DNA from: Chara braunii
Taxonomy: Eukaryota > Streptophyta > Charophyceae > Charales > Characeae
Reading direction: 5' to 3'
NCBI GenBank assembly: GCA_003427395.1
Contig: BFEA01000244.1
Span: 162,843 to 183,617, forward strand
DNA: 20,775 nt
Numbering within the stretch: position 1 is the stretch's first letter; each line of letters opens with the position of its first letter. The translations under genes were made by a program, and so were the position numbers. Positions 8,890-18,254 of this stretch are shown here, piece by piece. The notes beneath the pieces are model-generated. The model had not been told where the DNA came from. It ran no database searches and worked only from the letters and a program-made list of their open reading frames with translations.

Positions 8890-9324
8890 CTGAAGAATGT
8901 CGGTGGCAACCAACTTTGTACCGTTGTGGCTAGGTTGCTGTAACGACTCACTGGAAAAGGATTGTTGCCCGGACGAGTAATCAGTGCCCACCAACTTCTC
9001 GGTTTCAGCGTCAGAGGTTGTGAATGAAGCAGCCATCGGCACACAACAGTTGTCCGCGGAAGTTGCGGGGCGCACCTCGCCAGGAACGTGGAACTCGTTT
9101 CGGGAGGCAGACGACTCTTCGCCTGCGGACGATGTGGCCAAAGTCCTAGACAAATGGATGCAACCCCCAAAGCTCTCACGAAAAGCGCGACTACATTTTC
9201 TGGTAAACGCAGCAGTGATCTGTTGGAACGACGAACTGTCGGAAGAGCTCGTTGGGGACAACTGCAGGTCTTCCAGGTGAAAATGCAAGCCGGTGGCCTG
9301 TTCGGCGTCCATAGCCAGGTTCAT
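8890..9324 (-). pseudogene. Low-complexity N-terminal extension of the transposase relic
   Basis: This minus-strand frame opens with MNLAMDAEQATGLHFHLEDL and then becomes rich in Ser, Thr and Ala (for example SPTSSSDSSSF and SSAGEESSASRNEF), as a disordered N-terminus would. At about 8880-8895 the plausible reading shifts to the frame of the next segment (ELSTARASPTQVQSRDAIPV), so there is either a frameshift or a small intron. A further open segment upstream in yet another frame (9472 down to about 9300, starting LRCFAGCGDKFDSPVHS) could be the true 5' end. The start codon is therefore uncertain. Frames on the plus strand here are reflections. Confidence 0.45.
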
Positions 9325-9507
9325 GCGGTTGTTCCTGAACCGTCCTTTCCGCCTTCATGTAGCCGTCCGTGCTGCGGACGAGTTTCACGCTCGTGTAGTC
9401 AATCGAACTCTCCAATGCGGAGTGAACGGGCGAGTCGAATTTGTCTCCACACCCTGCAAAACACCGGAGCAAAGTGTAAGCCCGAACACTAAGAACATGT
9501 GTCTTTC

Positions 9508-9580
9508 ACCCCACCCCACCCGCCAACACACCCCCTCCAACCCGAACCCCAACCAACCCCCCCCCCCACCCCCCCCTTCC
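9508..9580. repeat. C-rich tract (G-rich on the minus strand)
   Basis: About 73 bp are built almost only of C with scattered A, including C runs of about 8 and 11 at 9557-9577. On the minus strand this gives many G runs of three or more separated by short spacers, which fits the G-quadruplex rule. It lies directly upstream of the earliest possible start of the minus-strand transposase gene. Confidence 0.85.
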
Positions 9581-10330
9581 ATAAATTCCCGATGCTGCAA
9601 GAGGAAGGCGCGAAAATGCAACGGGGTGGCACGGATGATCTGGCAAACCGCAAAATGCGAAGTACGCCGACATCCGAACTTGCCAGAGATTCGAATCCTT
9701 CAACTGTGTTGATTTTATGTGCCAAAGGGCATCTGAATATTTCTTGCCTCGACTCCGGCGACAAGAATCGTATCGATAGAGAAGGGGGATCCCCTTCCAC
9801 CTTGTGCTTTTTATGATTTTATGAGTTGGACGTTAAAGTCTGTAGCAGCTGCCAAAGTCAAACCCCTTGACCTGTTTACAGGCCTCCAATGATGGAACCC
9901 AACTGCTACAAATGGCCTTGGCCCCCCTACCACTCATCCCCGCAGGTTGCTGAAGAGGGTAGGTCCCGCAACCGCCTTAGAGATTGTCTAGCGTCGAGAG
10001 GTCAGTCCCTCAAGGCGCGTGTCAGCCGACACTTGAGTGTCGAATGGGACCCTTGAAACCATCGAGGGCCATGCGAGTATGGGCAGTACATAGTACGCCA
10101 TTACCACGACTGCTTGCGTACTCATGCATGGCTAGTCGATATGAGGAAGGTTGCGTCCACGCTGCATTTGTATGTTGTCCAACGTTGGATGACCAAAGGA
10201 TTTCCTTGACATTTGGTTATGGGTCTGACACCGTATGGACTACGCGAGTCTCGGTTTTGATAGTATCTCGATTCTTTGAATTTTAGGCGCTGTGTGACGT
10301 GTGGCAAGATTGACGCGTTCTAGCAGCCCC

Positions 10331-10465
10331 NNNNNNNNNNNNNNNNNNNNNNNNNNNNNNNNNNNNNNNNNNNNNNNNNNNNNNNNNNNNNNNNNNNNNN
10401 NNNNNNNNNNNNNNNNNNNNNNNNNNNNNNNNNNNNNNNNNNNNNNNNNNNNNNNNNNNNNNNNN
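10331..10465. other. Assembly gap (135 N)
   Basis: The bases are unknown. Both edges are C-rich (gcagcccc before, ccccaccccccgcag after), so the gap was probably caused by a C-rich simple repeat. No frame across it should be trusted. Confidence 0.99.
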
Positions 10466-11117
10466 CCCCACCCCCCGCAGCACAGTGCCCAGATCCGCGC
10501 ACGGGTCCGATAGTGACGTGGACCACGTGTATCCCCAATGTCAAAGTGTATGATAAACGCCCATCGGCTAGGCGTCATCTACGATTGTAACACGAAGGCG
10601 TGGTTTAGGCGGGTGCAAGGAACGGCCCGACGATCTTGGATCCTCGAAGTGCGCCGGGATCCGAAGTTGTATTGTAACAGATTCAACGACGAACTGGCAT
10701 TCGTCAGTTGCAATGAAATGACTGTCAGACAAACGTCATCACAACTGGAAGGCCATGAGTGGTTGCATATGAAAAAGAACATGGTTGAATGACCCTCAAG
10801 CGACCCCTATCAACCCCGATGAACTTCACCGCTAATGTTAGGATGTGTGCTGGTGCTGCAAGCCTCGGCAGTCCGCGCGGCTTCGAAACTCGTGTTCTTC
10901 GCAGGCGAAGTACACGAATGACCACAATAGCGTCTCGAACGGTTATAGGTCGACGGGTTTGCGGCAGAAGAGATAGATCAAGGCCGAGCTTACCATCACC
11001 GGCAAGCCCATGTCTGGGTGCGAAAATGAAAATCATGGTTGCAGGTCCCACAAGTGACCCCCTATAAACCCCGATTAACTCCAGCGACAAGGCGAGGTTG
11101 TGTGCTGGGAATGCCCC

Positions 11118-11226
11118 TTATGCATCCCCCAGGAACCCCCATTTTGTAACTCCAGCGACAAGGCGGCAGTACAAAAAACGACCAGAGCTCCAAGTGCAGT
11201 TATGCATCCCCCACGAACCCCCATTT
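11118..11226. repeat. Direct repeat, 27 bp, 82 bp apart
   Basis: ttatgcatccccc plus an 'aggaaccccc' or 'acgaaccccc' continuation and 'attt' occurs at 11118-11144 and 11200-11226 with one or two differences. The related string aactccagcgacaaggcg repeats at 11077-11094 and 11148-11165, offset 71 bp. These are parts of the surrounding repeat cluster. Confidence 0.85.
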
Positions 11227-11934
11227 CGCAAATCGACAACGCGCACACGTGCGCTAGCAATGTCAACTTCCGCAATCCTCACAACGGTCGTGCGTCAACC
11301 GCGGCAAATAGATGGCGGATCTCCCGAATGGCCACAACAAGCGCGATCCTCGAAGTTCGTCGGGATCCGAACTTGTCAGCGATCTGTGTCCCTGGATCGT
11401 GAACAGTGCACTGTCAGGAGGCCATTCAACAATCGTGCGCGATTCGAAAAGAACAAAGGTATAGGCTCCTTCAACAACCCTAATGTTGCACCCGATTCAG
11501 CCACCCCCTAAACGGCATGCTAGCCTGCGGTTTTCCCCGTCGTGGCAGTAGGATTCGCGTTGTTTGCCACTCCAGGCGCACACCTCAGAGGACCAAGAAG
11601 AACATGGTTGTCGGGCCCCTAATCAGTCCCTCACCAGACGCGACGACCGTTTTCTTGTTTTGTGGTAGTCGCCAGCAACAACTGCCAAACCCTGATGTTG
11701 CAGGAATGTGTTTTCGCGAAGCGACGTCTCCAGGAAACATGGGGTGACCGTTGGTGACTGGGGCTCGCCGGGTTCGGAGTGGAAATTTTTCGTGGCTCAA
11801 CAGAAACGATGTTGGCAATGACAGCCACATTTAATGTTGCTGAATTAGGGTCTTGCTAGGCGATGGATTCGGCGTCACAAATTACTTTTAAGTCCAGCCT
11901 GATCCGAACTTTATGAAATCGGGGTTCGCGGCAA

Positions 11935-13229
11935 TTGAGGCTAACTTCTTGTGCAGAAGGCGAGCAGTCGTGCCACCGGCGGACGGTTTCGCCGGCTGCA
12001 CCTCCTGCCAGACCAGGAGAACAGCAGGGCTGTGGCGCTGAGCCGACAATTGTGGATGTGGAAGACCCTGTCATTGATGAAAATATAAAAGTCCTCAAGG
12101 CAAATCTTATGTCCATGCATGCATACATGGACAACAAACTTGACGCTATCCAGGACACCCTCGACCAAATCTTGAACGCCACGCATATGCTAGGTTCCAG
12201 GCCAGCAGTTTTGCCATCATGGCAGCGATGACAAACCCTTTTCCGCCTTAGTCTGGTACCATACCAAGCGGTACTTCAGCAGCAGCAGCACAAGCTGTTG
12301 CTTCTACTTTTTCTAGTCCAGTGGCTGGAGCTACCCCACAACCGTCAACTGCCCCACCAGCGGGACAACAACAATCTTGGTACCCCAAGACCCCATTGAA
12401 ACCACCTTTAACCTTCTTAGGGGATAAGAAGGATGAGGCTCTTGACACTTGGTTGAGAACGGTGCCAGTGTGGGTTAGGGCGAAGAGGACGTTGGAAGAG
12501 GAGGAAGTGATAATTGTCACATCCTATCTGGAGGGCTTGGCAGCTCGTTGGCAGAATGGATTAGTTGCCTCAAAGGGATTCGGCAGGAACATGAGTGATT
12601 GGGCTAAGACCCATACCTTGGAGAGCTTTATGAATTTTGTGGAAGCGCGATGGCACAACCCACAACAGACACAGATTGCCACGGGTGGGTTGCTCCGGCT
12701 TGATGCTAAGAAGTACAAGTCTGTGCGCAAACTCACCTCTGCTATAGAGCGTCTGATTATCGTTCTCGGGTTACGCTATGATCCTCAGTTCTTAATGACC
12801 ATGTTCTTGAGATGTCTTCCCGCAAACATCAAAAACTTGTTAGCCAGTGAAGCTTAACTAGAGTATCACACCTTTGAGACCTTTAGCAAGAAGGCTCTAG
12901 ATTTAAAGGCCACAAAAGGAGGTGCTCAACAACTCCTTACGAACGGAAGAAAGAAGAAGAGTCCACAAGAGTGGAAGAAGAAGGGGAGCCGATTGATGAT
13001 GGTTGAGGCCGGCGGGACTCAAACCGAGATCGACGACTTTTCTGACTTAGTGGACGGTAAAGAGTTTGACGACGAGGATGATGTTGAGGGTAGCAACCTC
13101 GCTGCATTGGTAAAGGTTAAGGCAGGTGGCGACGGCAAGGGCGGTCAACAGAGGAGTCATGGGCAAACCCAAAACCTGAACAAGATAGCTGCTTGGGTGA
13201 GAGGGTTTGGATCAAGATGTGTGGCGTGA
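11935..13229 (+). pseudogene. gag: Ty3 Gag (broken)
   Basis: Gag would form the intracellular particle that packages element RNA. The N-terminus reads in frame 1 with a helical stretch (IKVLKANLMSMHAYMDNKLD). The reading moves to frame 3 near 12200, passes TAG at 12249, and has an Ala/Gln linker from an agcagcagcagca run. The retrotransposon-Gag core follows (about 12384-12860), with FLGDKKDEALDTWLRTVPVW, GLAARWQNG, FVEARWHNP and FLRCLPANIKNLL. TAA at 12855 interrupts it. The reading then continues to a Lys-rich, then acidic, segment before shifting to the zinc-knuckle frame near 13200. The 5' boundary at 11935 is simply the first open codon and is not supported by a start-site signal. Confidence 0.8.
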
Positions 13230-13248
13230 CCGTTATACGCGGGGTGCT

Positions 13249-13290
13249 TGCATTAATTGTGGTGAGTATGGCCATCAACAGTTCAAATGC
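13249..13290 (+). other. Gag zinc knuckle (CCHC)
   Basis: In frame 1 this reads C-I-N-C-G-E-Y-G-H-Q-Q-F-K-C, a perfect CX2CX4HX4C knuckle that binds nucleic acid in retroelement Gag proteins. It is out of frame with the Gag core, so a frameshift lies between them near 13200. The frame ends at TAG 13384. Confidence 0.92.
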
Positions 13291-13391
13291 AAGAATGCAA
13301 AGGTTTCACAAAAGATACCACCTAAGGGTGGGATTCCTTCTTCTCTGAGTGGGGCCTCTACGAGTTCCAGATCAGAAAACACATAGGGTCA

Positions 13392-14235
13392 GTAGAAGTT
13401 GTAGCTGCATCTACTCGTGTTGAAGCGGGTGATGTATCCTCCCCGTTTTTAGAGTTGGTCGAAGCTATTGACTCCTTAGTTACCCCGCACACGCATCCGG
13501 ACCCAACGATACTCTGTTCGTTGGATGTGTCTGAGGCCTTAGAGGACCTACGAAAAGAGTGGTCGGCAAGGGACCCTCGTGAGTCCTGGGTGGCTTTAAG
13601 TCATCGTCCTAGAGAGGAACACTTCGCTGTGGAAGTTGGTGTAGGTGGCCGCAAGTGCGGTGCCTTCATAGACATCGGCTCCACGTGAAACTTTATAAGT
13701 CGCGACTGTGTTGAGATACTTCAGCTACAGGACAGGGTGCAACTCCTTAGTAGACCGGTAGCATCTGCTTTGGTAAACAAAGAGCGCATGTTGGTGGAGG
13801 ACTATGTCAAGGACGTGGTCTGCACTTTCTTCTATGCAAGAGAGAAACTTAATCACAAGATTTCGTTCCTGGTTAGCGACGACTTACCTTTCGACAAGTT
13901 GTTAGGTATGTACTACCTTGAGGTTGCCATGCCCTAGTTGGACTAGGAAAAGGAGGTGATAAAGCATGAGTTGCCTAATGGGAGGGTCGTTAGACTAGCT
14001 AAGTATAAGGGTAGTAGGTTAATTAACTCCTACGGGTGCTTGTGCGCATCAACCTTCTACAATTACTATAAACAGAACCAAGAGAAGGGTATGTACCTGG
14101 TTCTTGTCTCTGAGAAAGGGGAGACCATTAAATCAACCCCAAAGACAAAAAATATTGTTGTTAAGTACCCTGATCTGTTTGAGGAGCCTAGAGGTGTTGT
14201 AGACACGAAGGTTGTCCATGCCATAGAGATCATCC
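13392..14235 (+). pseudogene. Ty3 protease and linker to RT (broken)
   Basis: In frame 3 an acidic linker leads to VEVGVGGRKCGAFIDIGST (about 13630-13685), followed, after a TGA at 13686, by NFISRDC. This is the retropepsin active-site region: the Asp-x-Gly-Ser of DIGS fits the usual D-T/S-G-A/S triad and NFIS fits the strand after it. The later strand SFLVSDDLPFDKLLGMYYL resembles the 'ILGMDWL' end of Ty3 proteases, with the region after it hit by TAG at 13935 and 13944. The frame continues through the linker (YPDLFEEPRGVVDTKVVHAI) to about 14235, where it shifts to the RT frame. The enzyme would have cut the Gag-Pol polyprotein. Confidence 0.75.
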
Positions 14236-14249
14236 AGGAGCAAGATACC

Positions 14250-15100
14250 CAAAGGGAGAATCTATAGTATGGCTCCGGACAAGTTGAACGAGCTCCGTCG
14301 ACAACTGAAAGATCTCATAGAAAAGGGTTGGATACGACTTAGCATCTCCCCCTTCGGCTTACCAGTTCTATTCGTCCCGAAGAAGGGGGGATCACTAAGG
14401 ATGTGCATTGATTATAGGAGCCTCAATGCCATCACCGTTAAGAATGCAGAGCCCCTACCTCACATCGATGACCTATTGGATAGGGTGCAATTGTTTAAGT
14501 ACTTTACCAAGATATAGTTGAAATCCGACTACCATCAGATTGCCATTAGACTGGAAGACCAGCACAAAACCACATTTCAGACCAGGTAAAGTATGTACGA
14601 GTTTGTGGTGATGCCCTTTGGCCTTTGCAGTGCGCCGGGTACATTCTAGCACGCCATGAATATGATCTTTCATTACTACTTGGATAAGTTTATCGTCGTA
14701 TACCTTGACGACATTCTTATCCTTAGTGAGACTATTAAGGAGCATGCTCAACATGTAGACAAAGTACTCTCTCTCCTCCAACAACACAAGTCTAAGATAA
14801 ACTTAGAGAAATGCGCGTTTGGTTGTACTAAAATCTTGTACTTGGGTCATGAGGTATCTTAGGAAGGGATTAGGCCTGAAGATGCGAAGGTGGCCAACGT
14901 TCGAGACTGGCCACGACCTCAGTCTGTGATTGAGGTCAGATCATTCTTGGGGATATGTGGTTATTATCGCAATTTTTTACACAACTATAGTACCATTGCC
15001 TGTCCCTTGACTGATCTAACACGCCTTGACACTCCATGGGAATGGACAGACGCATGTGAGGCTGCTTTCAAGAGATTGAAGCATGCCCGTACACATCATG
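14250..15100 (+). pseudogene. Ty3 reverse transcriptase (broken)
   Basis: Frame 1 begins with [20 protein letters not shown], the standard Ty3 RT entry. Next come [66 protein letters not shown] and the catalytic VVYLDDILI, whose Asp pair lies at 14707-14712. The palm and fingers motifs are all in order, and LGHEVS followed by the thumb/connection (FLGICGYYRNF) completes the domain. Stops lie at 14515, 14587, 14647 and 14860. The stop at 14515 falls where family members normally have Asp (KI-D-L). The enzyme would copy element RNA to DNA in the particle. Confidence 0.92.
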
Positions 15101-15550
15101 AGGTTCTCATGGTCCCCGATCCTCAAAGGCCATTTGTTGTGACCACTGACGCAACCCAATGTGGCATTGGCGCAGTGCTGGCTCAACAGGAAGGGAAGAA
15201 GTTAAGGCCGATCGAGTACATAAGCAAGAAGATGCCATTGAAAAAGTTGGCGAAGTCCACCTATGAAAGGGAACTCTACGCCCTCTATAAGGCACTTGTC
15301 CATTGGAGGCACTATCTGTTGGGAAGGTTCTTTTATGCGAGAACTAATCATCAGACCCTCAAGTGGATCAAGACGCAATCTGTTCTCTCTGACGCACTCA
15401 AACGCTGGATTGAAGTCATAGATCAATATGACTTGAAGCTAGACTACGTAAAAGGATAGTATAACAAGGTTGCTGATGTGCTGTCACGTAGGGCAAACTA
15501 CCTAGGTGCGCTGATTACCGAGTTTGACTTATCTGACAATGTAACTTGAT
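15100..15550 (+). pseudogene. Ty3 RNase H (broken)
   Basis: This continues the RT frame. PFVVTTDATQCGIGAVLAQ supplies the first catalytic Asp (15148-15150), STYERELYALYKAL the Glu, and RTNHQTLKWI is where the family usually has T-D-H, so the second Asp is Asn here. The domain ends DYVKG, TAG (15457), then YNKVADVLSRR, where the last conserved Asp is present. A missing second Asp plus the stop would inactivate it. Its role would be removal of the RNA strand during reverse transcription. Confidence 0.88.
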
Positions 15551-16780
15551 CCTTGGTGGAAGCCTACAAGGAAGACCCTGTCACGATGGACATCATTCAC
15601 AAACTTAAAGCCTAGGACGAGGCCACAACTGATGAGTTTGTGATGGTGGATGGGTTGCTTTTTCTTGAGAAGGCCGGATTCAAGAGACTAGTGGTTCCAT
15701 CTAGAGAGATTTTGCGTAGTTTATTCTTAGGAGAATTTCACGACGCAACATGACATTTTGGCTACAAGAAGATTAGTGCTAACTAAGTACAACGATTTTG
15801 GTGGCCTAACATGCTTGACGATGCGAAGACTTATGTGCAGACTTGTCAAGTCTGTCAGCGGGACAAGCCACGAACTCAAACACCGCTTAGGTTGCTGAAG
15901 CCTTTGCCCATTCCCGCTGGCCCGAGACAGAGCGTTTCCATGGACTTCATGGATACCCTCGTGACCAACAAGAGTGGCAAGAGGCATATCTTCATCATAG
16001 TTTATAGGTTCACTAAGTACGCTAGACTTATTGCCATGCCTGAAACTGTCAGGGCTGAACACGTCATCAAGTTATTCAAGGATCACTGGGTGCGTGATTT
16101 TGGACTGCCATAAACCATTGTTAGTGATAGAGATGTCTGGTTTACCAGCGAGATGTGGAGAAAGGCCGCCGAGCAGATTGGCAGCCAGTTCCAAATGACT
16201 TCTGGGAATCATCCCGAAGCCAACGGGCAGGCTGAACAGATGAATCGCATGGTGCAGCATCTGCTGAGGCATTATATTAAGGCTAGCCAGGATGACAGGG
16301 ATGAGAAGCTGCCTCTCATTGCCAGTCTGTACAACAATGTTGTACATAGCACCACCGGTGTCAGTCCTAATCAGCTGCATTTGGAGTGGAAGCCTAAATC
16401 TGCTCTAGACTTCCTCCTGCCTGAAAACCGAAATGCTGCAACCCCTGGAACCATAGAGATTGGTGCCCAGTATGAGAAGCTGCTGCTGTAGACTGTCGAA
16501 CACATCAAGAAGTCTCAGGAAGCAATGATTGCTTCTAAGAATAAGCATCGCCGACCGTCCACATTTCAGGTAGGGGAACGTGTCTGGGTCAAGGCTAGTG
16601 AGTTGGGATAGGAGTTCGGTATCTCTGGAAAGCTAATGCCTCAATATTTCATCCCCTTTGAACTCTTAGATATTGTGGGTAGTTATTTCGATGGTCCCTC
16701 GTATGTAATTTGAATCCCTGGTCACCTACGCACTTACCCTGTGTTTCACGCCTCAAAGCTTGCACCTTTCGCTGAGACAC
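15550..16780 (+). pseudogene. Ty3 integrase (broken)
   Basis: The HHCC zinc finger has His at 15739 and 15754 and Cys at 15844 and 15853 (TCQVCQRDKPRT). The catalytic core has Asp at 15943 (SMDFMDTL), Asp at 16126 (IVSDRD) and Glu at 16234 (NGQAEQMNR). The second Asp and the Glu are separated by exactly 35 residues, the DD35E rule. SLYNNVVHSTTGVSPNQL and the GERVWVKASELG / PGHLRTYPVFHASKL tail fit Ty3 integrases. Stops lie at 15547, 15613, 15751, 15784, 16111, 16489, 16609 and 16711. Tyr replaces the Asp common in the family's 'IVDRF' strand. The enzyme would insert the DNA copy into the genome. Confidence 0.92.
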
Positions 16781-16787
16781 AGCAACC

Positions 16788-16991
16788 ATGGATGGTCACG
16801 TGGACGTCGAGGATATCCTGGAACACAGAGACATGCCTGTTCCCAAGCAAGCTGGCCGAGGAAGACCGTCTAAACCTATGAGAGAGTACAGGGTACGGTT
16901 CAGGCATCATACGGATCCTAAGGAAGACCGATGGTTCATAAGAGAGGAATTTATCAAGACAGCTCCTCAGATCGTGGCCGAGTACAAGTGA
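16788..16991 (+). pseudogene. Chromodomain-like integrase tail
   Basis: In frame 3 the segment DGHVDVEDILEHRD is followed by a basic linker (RGRPSKPMR), then EYRVRFRHHTDPKEDRWFI and a closing helix ending IVAEYK with a TGA stop. The layout of VE-x-IL-x-HR, a strand with Y-x-V-x-F, an acidic turn before Trp and a last helix matches the chromodomain of chromoviruses, which targets integration to marked chromatin. The usual second aromatic (WKGY) is degenerate here. A frameshift near 16785 separates it from the integrase frame. Confidence 0.72.
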
Positions 16992-17043
16992 AGACTGAAG
17001 GGGAAGGCACCAGCATGAAGCATCTCAGCAGACTTTCGAAGCT

Positions 17044-17051
17044 AAGGGGGA
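17044..17051 (+). promoter_or_regulatory. Polypurine tract (plus-strand primer site)
   Basis: AAGGGGGA lies directly before the TG that starts the 3' LTR and 50 bp after the chromodomain stop, the normal place for the purine tract that primes second-strand synthesis. Confidence 0.75.
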
Positions 17052-18159
17052 TGGAATGCGAGGAATGCGCCCTTGCAGGGCCCTTATCAGCCATGCACAC
17101 GTTCTGGGCTAAGGCCCTCAGCAAGCCCCGTGCCCGCCCTAAGTGATGGCAGGCCTGAATATTCACCAGAGGCCAAGAATTTGACATTTTCCATATGTGG
17201 GTACCCAGGCAGTTGCAGCATGCCAGTTGGTTGAGAGGAAGCATGAGCCTCCCTGTGCTGCGCCGTACAGTTGGGTCCAGGCCTTGGTAGTTGCGCCTGG
17301 GCACACACACACAATGCAAGACAGATACATCGCAAATTGGCTACGGGCCTACGAAAAGCAGCACTGTTGACGGACATGCCTCGGGTCCTGTGCAAGTGCA
17401 GCAAACGGCCCAGGTCTGGAAATACTGACCGTTCCCAAGTGTAAAGGCCCCAGGCCCTCAACTGCATAGCTGGGCCTGGGCGCAGGCACTGGGGCCTGAC
17501 CGGAAGCTACCGGAAGCTTCCCAGCCAGGCCACACACAGCCAAAGAGAGGCTGCTACCTCCGTATAGGGAAGGAGGCAGCCAGAGCCAGGCATGGTGGCC
17601 CACGCAGGCAATGCGGCCACGCTGCTGTGTTGCTGCCCGAGACGCTGCATGCTGCGCTAGTGGCCAGGGTGCATGCGGGCTTTTGAGAGGTGAGAGGGGC
17701 ACTGCTGGGCAGCGGAGTGCGAGCAATCGTAACCGGACTGCAGGGCGGTAGGGGGTAAGAGGGCGATTGGTGGTCTTCAGGAAGGAGGCGAGTGTGGGTG
17801 GTCAGGGTCTGATGAGGGGAGACGAGATACGTACCTGGTGCATGAGGGAGGTCGGCTATGGTGTTGACGTCATGTACATTGGTCTTCAAAGTCAAAGTCA
17901 GCCTGTTGTGTGAATGTGGATGTAGTAGGATATGCAAGTAGTGTAGGTTGGGCACTGGGTGCCAGACAGAGAGGAGCGACATTGGGTACTGTTGGTGTGG
18001 CCTGAGGGCTTGAATATTGGCTCATGAGTTCATTGTATTGCTCTTATATGCATGGAATCTCGGTGCATTTGTGCTCTATGCTTGTACACGACTACTTGGA
18101 CATCTGTGTGATCTCGCAACTTGGCTTTCTGTATATCATTCTCACTCGTATTCCTTGCA
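17052..18159 (+). repeat. 3' LTR of the Ty3 element (about 1.1 kb)
   Basis: The LTR starts TGGAATG right after the polypurine tract and ends CTTGCA, so it has the TG...CA ends of LTRs. It shares ordered blocks with the second LTR: gcccgccctaag (17132 and 19083), gtacctggtgcat (17831 and 19714), tcatgtacattggt (17870 and 19753), gcgacattgg (about 17976 and 19860), and cttggctttctgt against cttggttttctgt (18120 and 20009). The two are far from identical, so they came from separate insertions. Frames on either strand inside it are not genes. Confidence 0.8.
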
Positions 18160-18206
18160 TTACCCACTTGTGTATGTATTTGTCACGTTTTCCTTCTAAC
18201 CTGCAG

Positions 18207-18254
18207 CTCCAGAGACCTTGTCAGGAAGCTTCTCCAGGCAGATTTGACCAAGAG
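18207..18254 (+). other. Candidate 48-nt microexon
   Basis: On the + strand a textbook acceptor (ttttccttctaacctgcag, with a ttctaac branch-like motif) ends at 18206. A strong donor AG|GTAAGA lies at 18254/18255. The enclosed 48 nt are a multiple of three and open in frame (LQRPCQEASPGRFDQE when read with the preceding codon). The same frame continues past a TAA at 18291 into TDVKSVVDQIAPIHCVTENL and further to about 18430. I recognise no family. It may be a piece of a host gene split by the LTR insertions. Confidence 0.35.

Larger units (their letters stand above)
9600..11930. repeat. Mosaic of short diverged repeats, no clear gene
   Basis: No protein family is recognisable across these 2.3 kb. 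Several strings recur. A 24-nt unit encoding EVRR-x-P-x-L occurs at 9659, 10646 and 11352. A unit starting aacatggttg or atcatggttg and continuing with ccc-rich sequence (caaccccgatgaact, taaaccccgattaact) occurs at 10778, 11031 and 11601. aactccagcgacaaggcg occurs at 11077 and 11148, and ttatgcatccccc followed by gaacccccattt at 11118 and 11200. The order differs between copies, so this is a rearranged repeat cluster rather than a clean tandem array. A perfect 7-bp hairpin (gaaggggGATccccttc) lies at 9781-9797. Confidence 0.6.
11935..18159 (+). mobile_element. Decayed Ty3/gypsy retrotransposon, chromovirus-like, with 3' LTR
   Basis: The element shows the Ty3 order Gag, zinc knuckle, protease, RT, RNase H, integrase, chromodomain-like tail, polypurine tract, LTR. 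Counting in the sense frames there are 19 in-frame stops, at 12249, 12855, 13384, 13686, 13935, 13944, 14515, 14587, 14647, 14860, 15457, 15547, 15613, 15751, 15784, 16111, 16489, 16609 and 16711. Frame changes fall near 12200, 13200, 13390, 14240 and 16785. Integrase before chromodomain places it in the Ty3 rather than the Ty1 group. No 5' LTR or primer site is visible upstream of Gag, so the left end is lost, rearranged or hidden by the gap. The copy cannot be autonomous. Confidence 0.93.

Noticed and set aside
9640-9705. Possible tRNA, because gattcgaatcc resembles a T-loop/B box.
   Set aside because: No A box at a suitable distance and no acceptor or anticodon stem can be formed.
8984-9816. 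Plus-strand frames of 98-139 codons opposite the transposase N-terminus, one Pro-rich.
   Set aside because: They are reflections of the minus-strand coding sequence and of the C-rich tract; no motif was found.
17087-17982. Long minus-strand frames inside the 3' LTR, rich in Pro, Ala and Leu.
   Set aside because: They lie within an LTR and are not kept in the second LTR copy, so chance frames in GC-rich DNA explain them.
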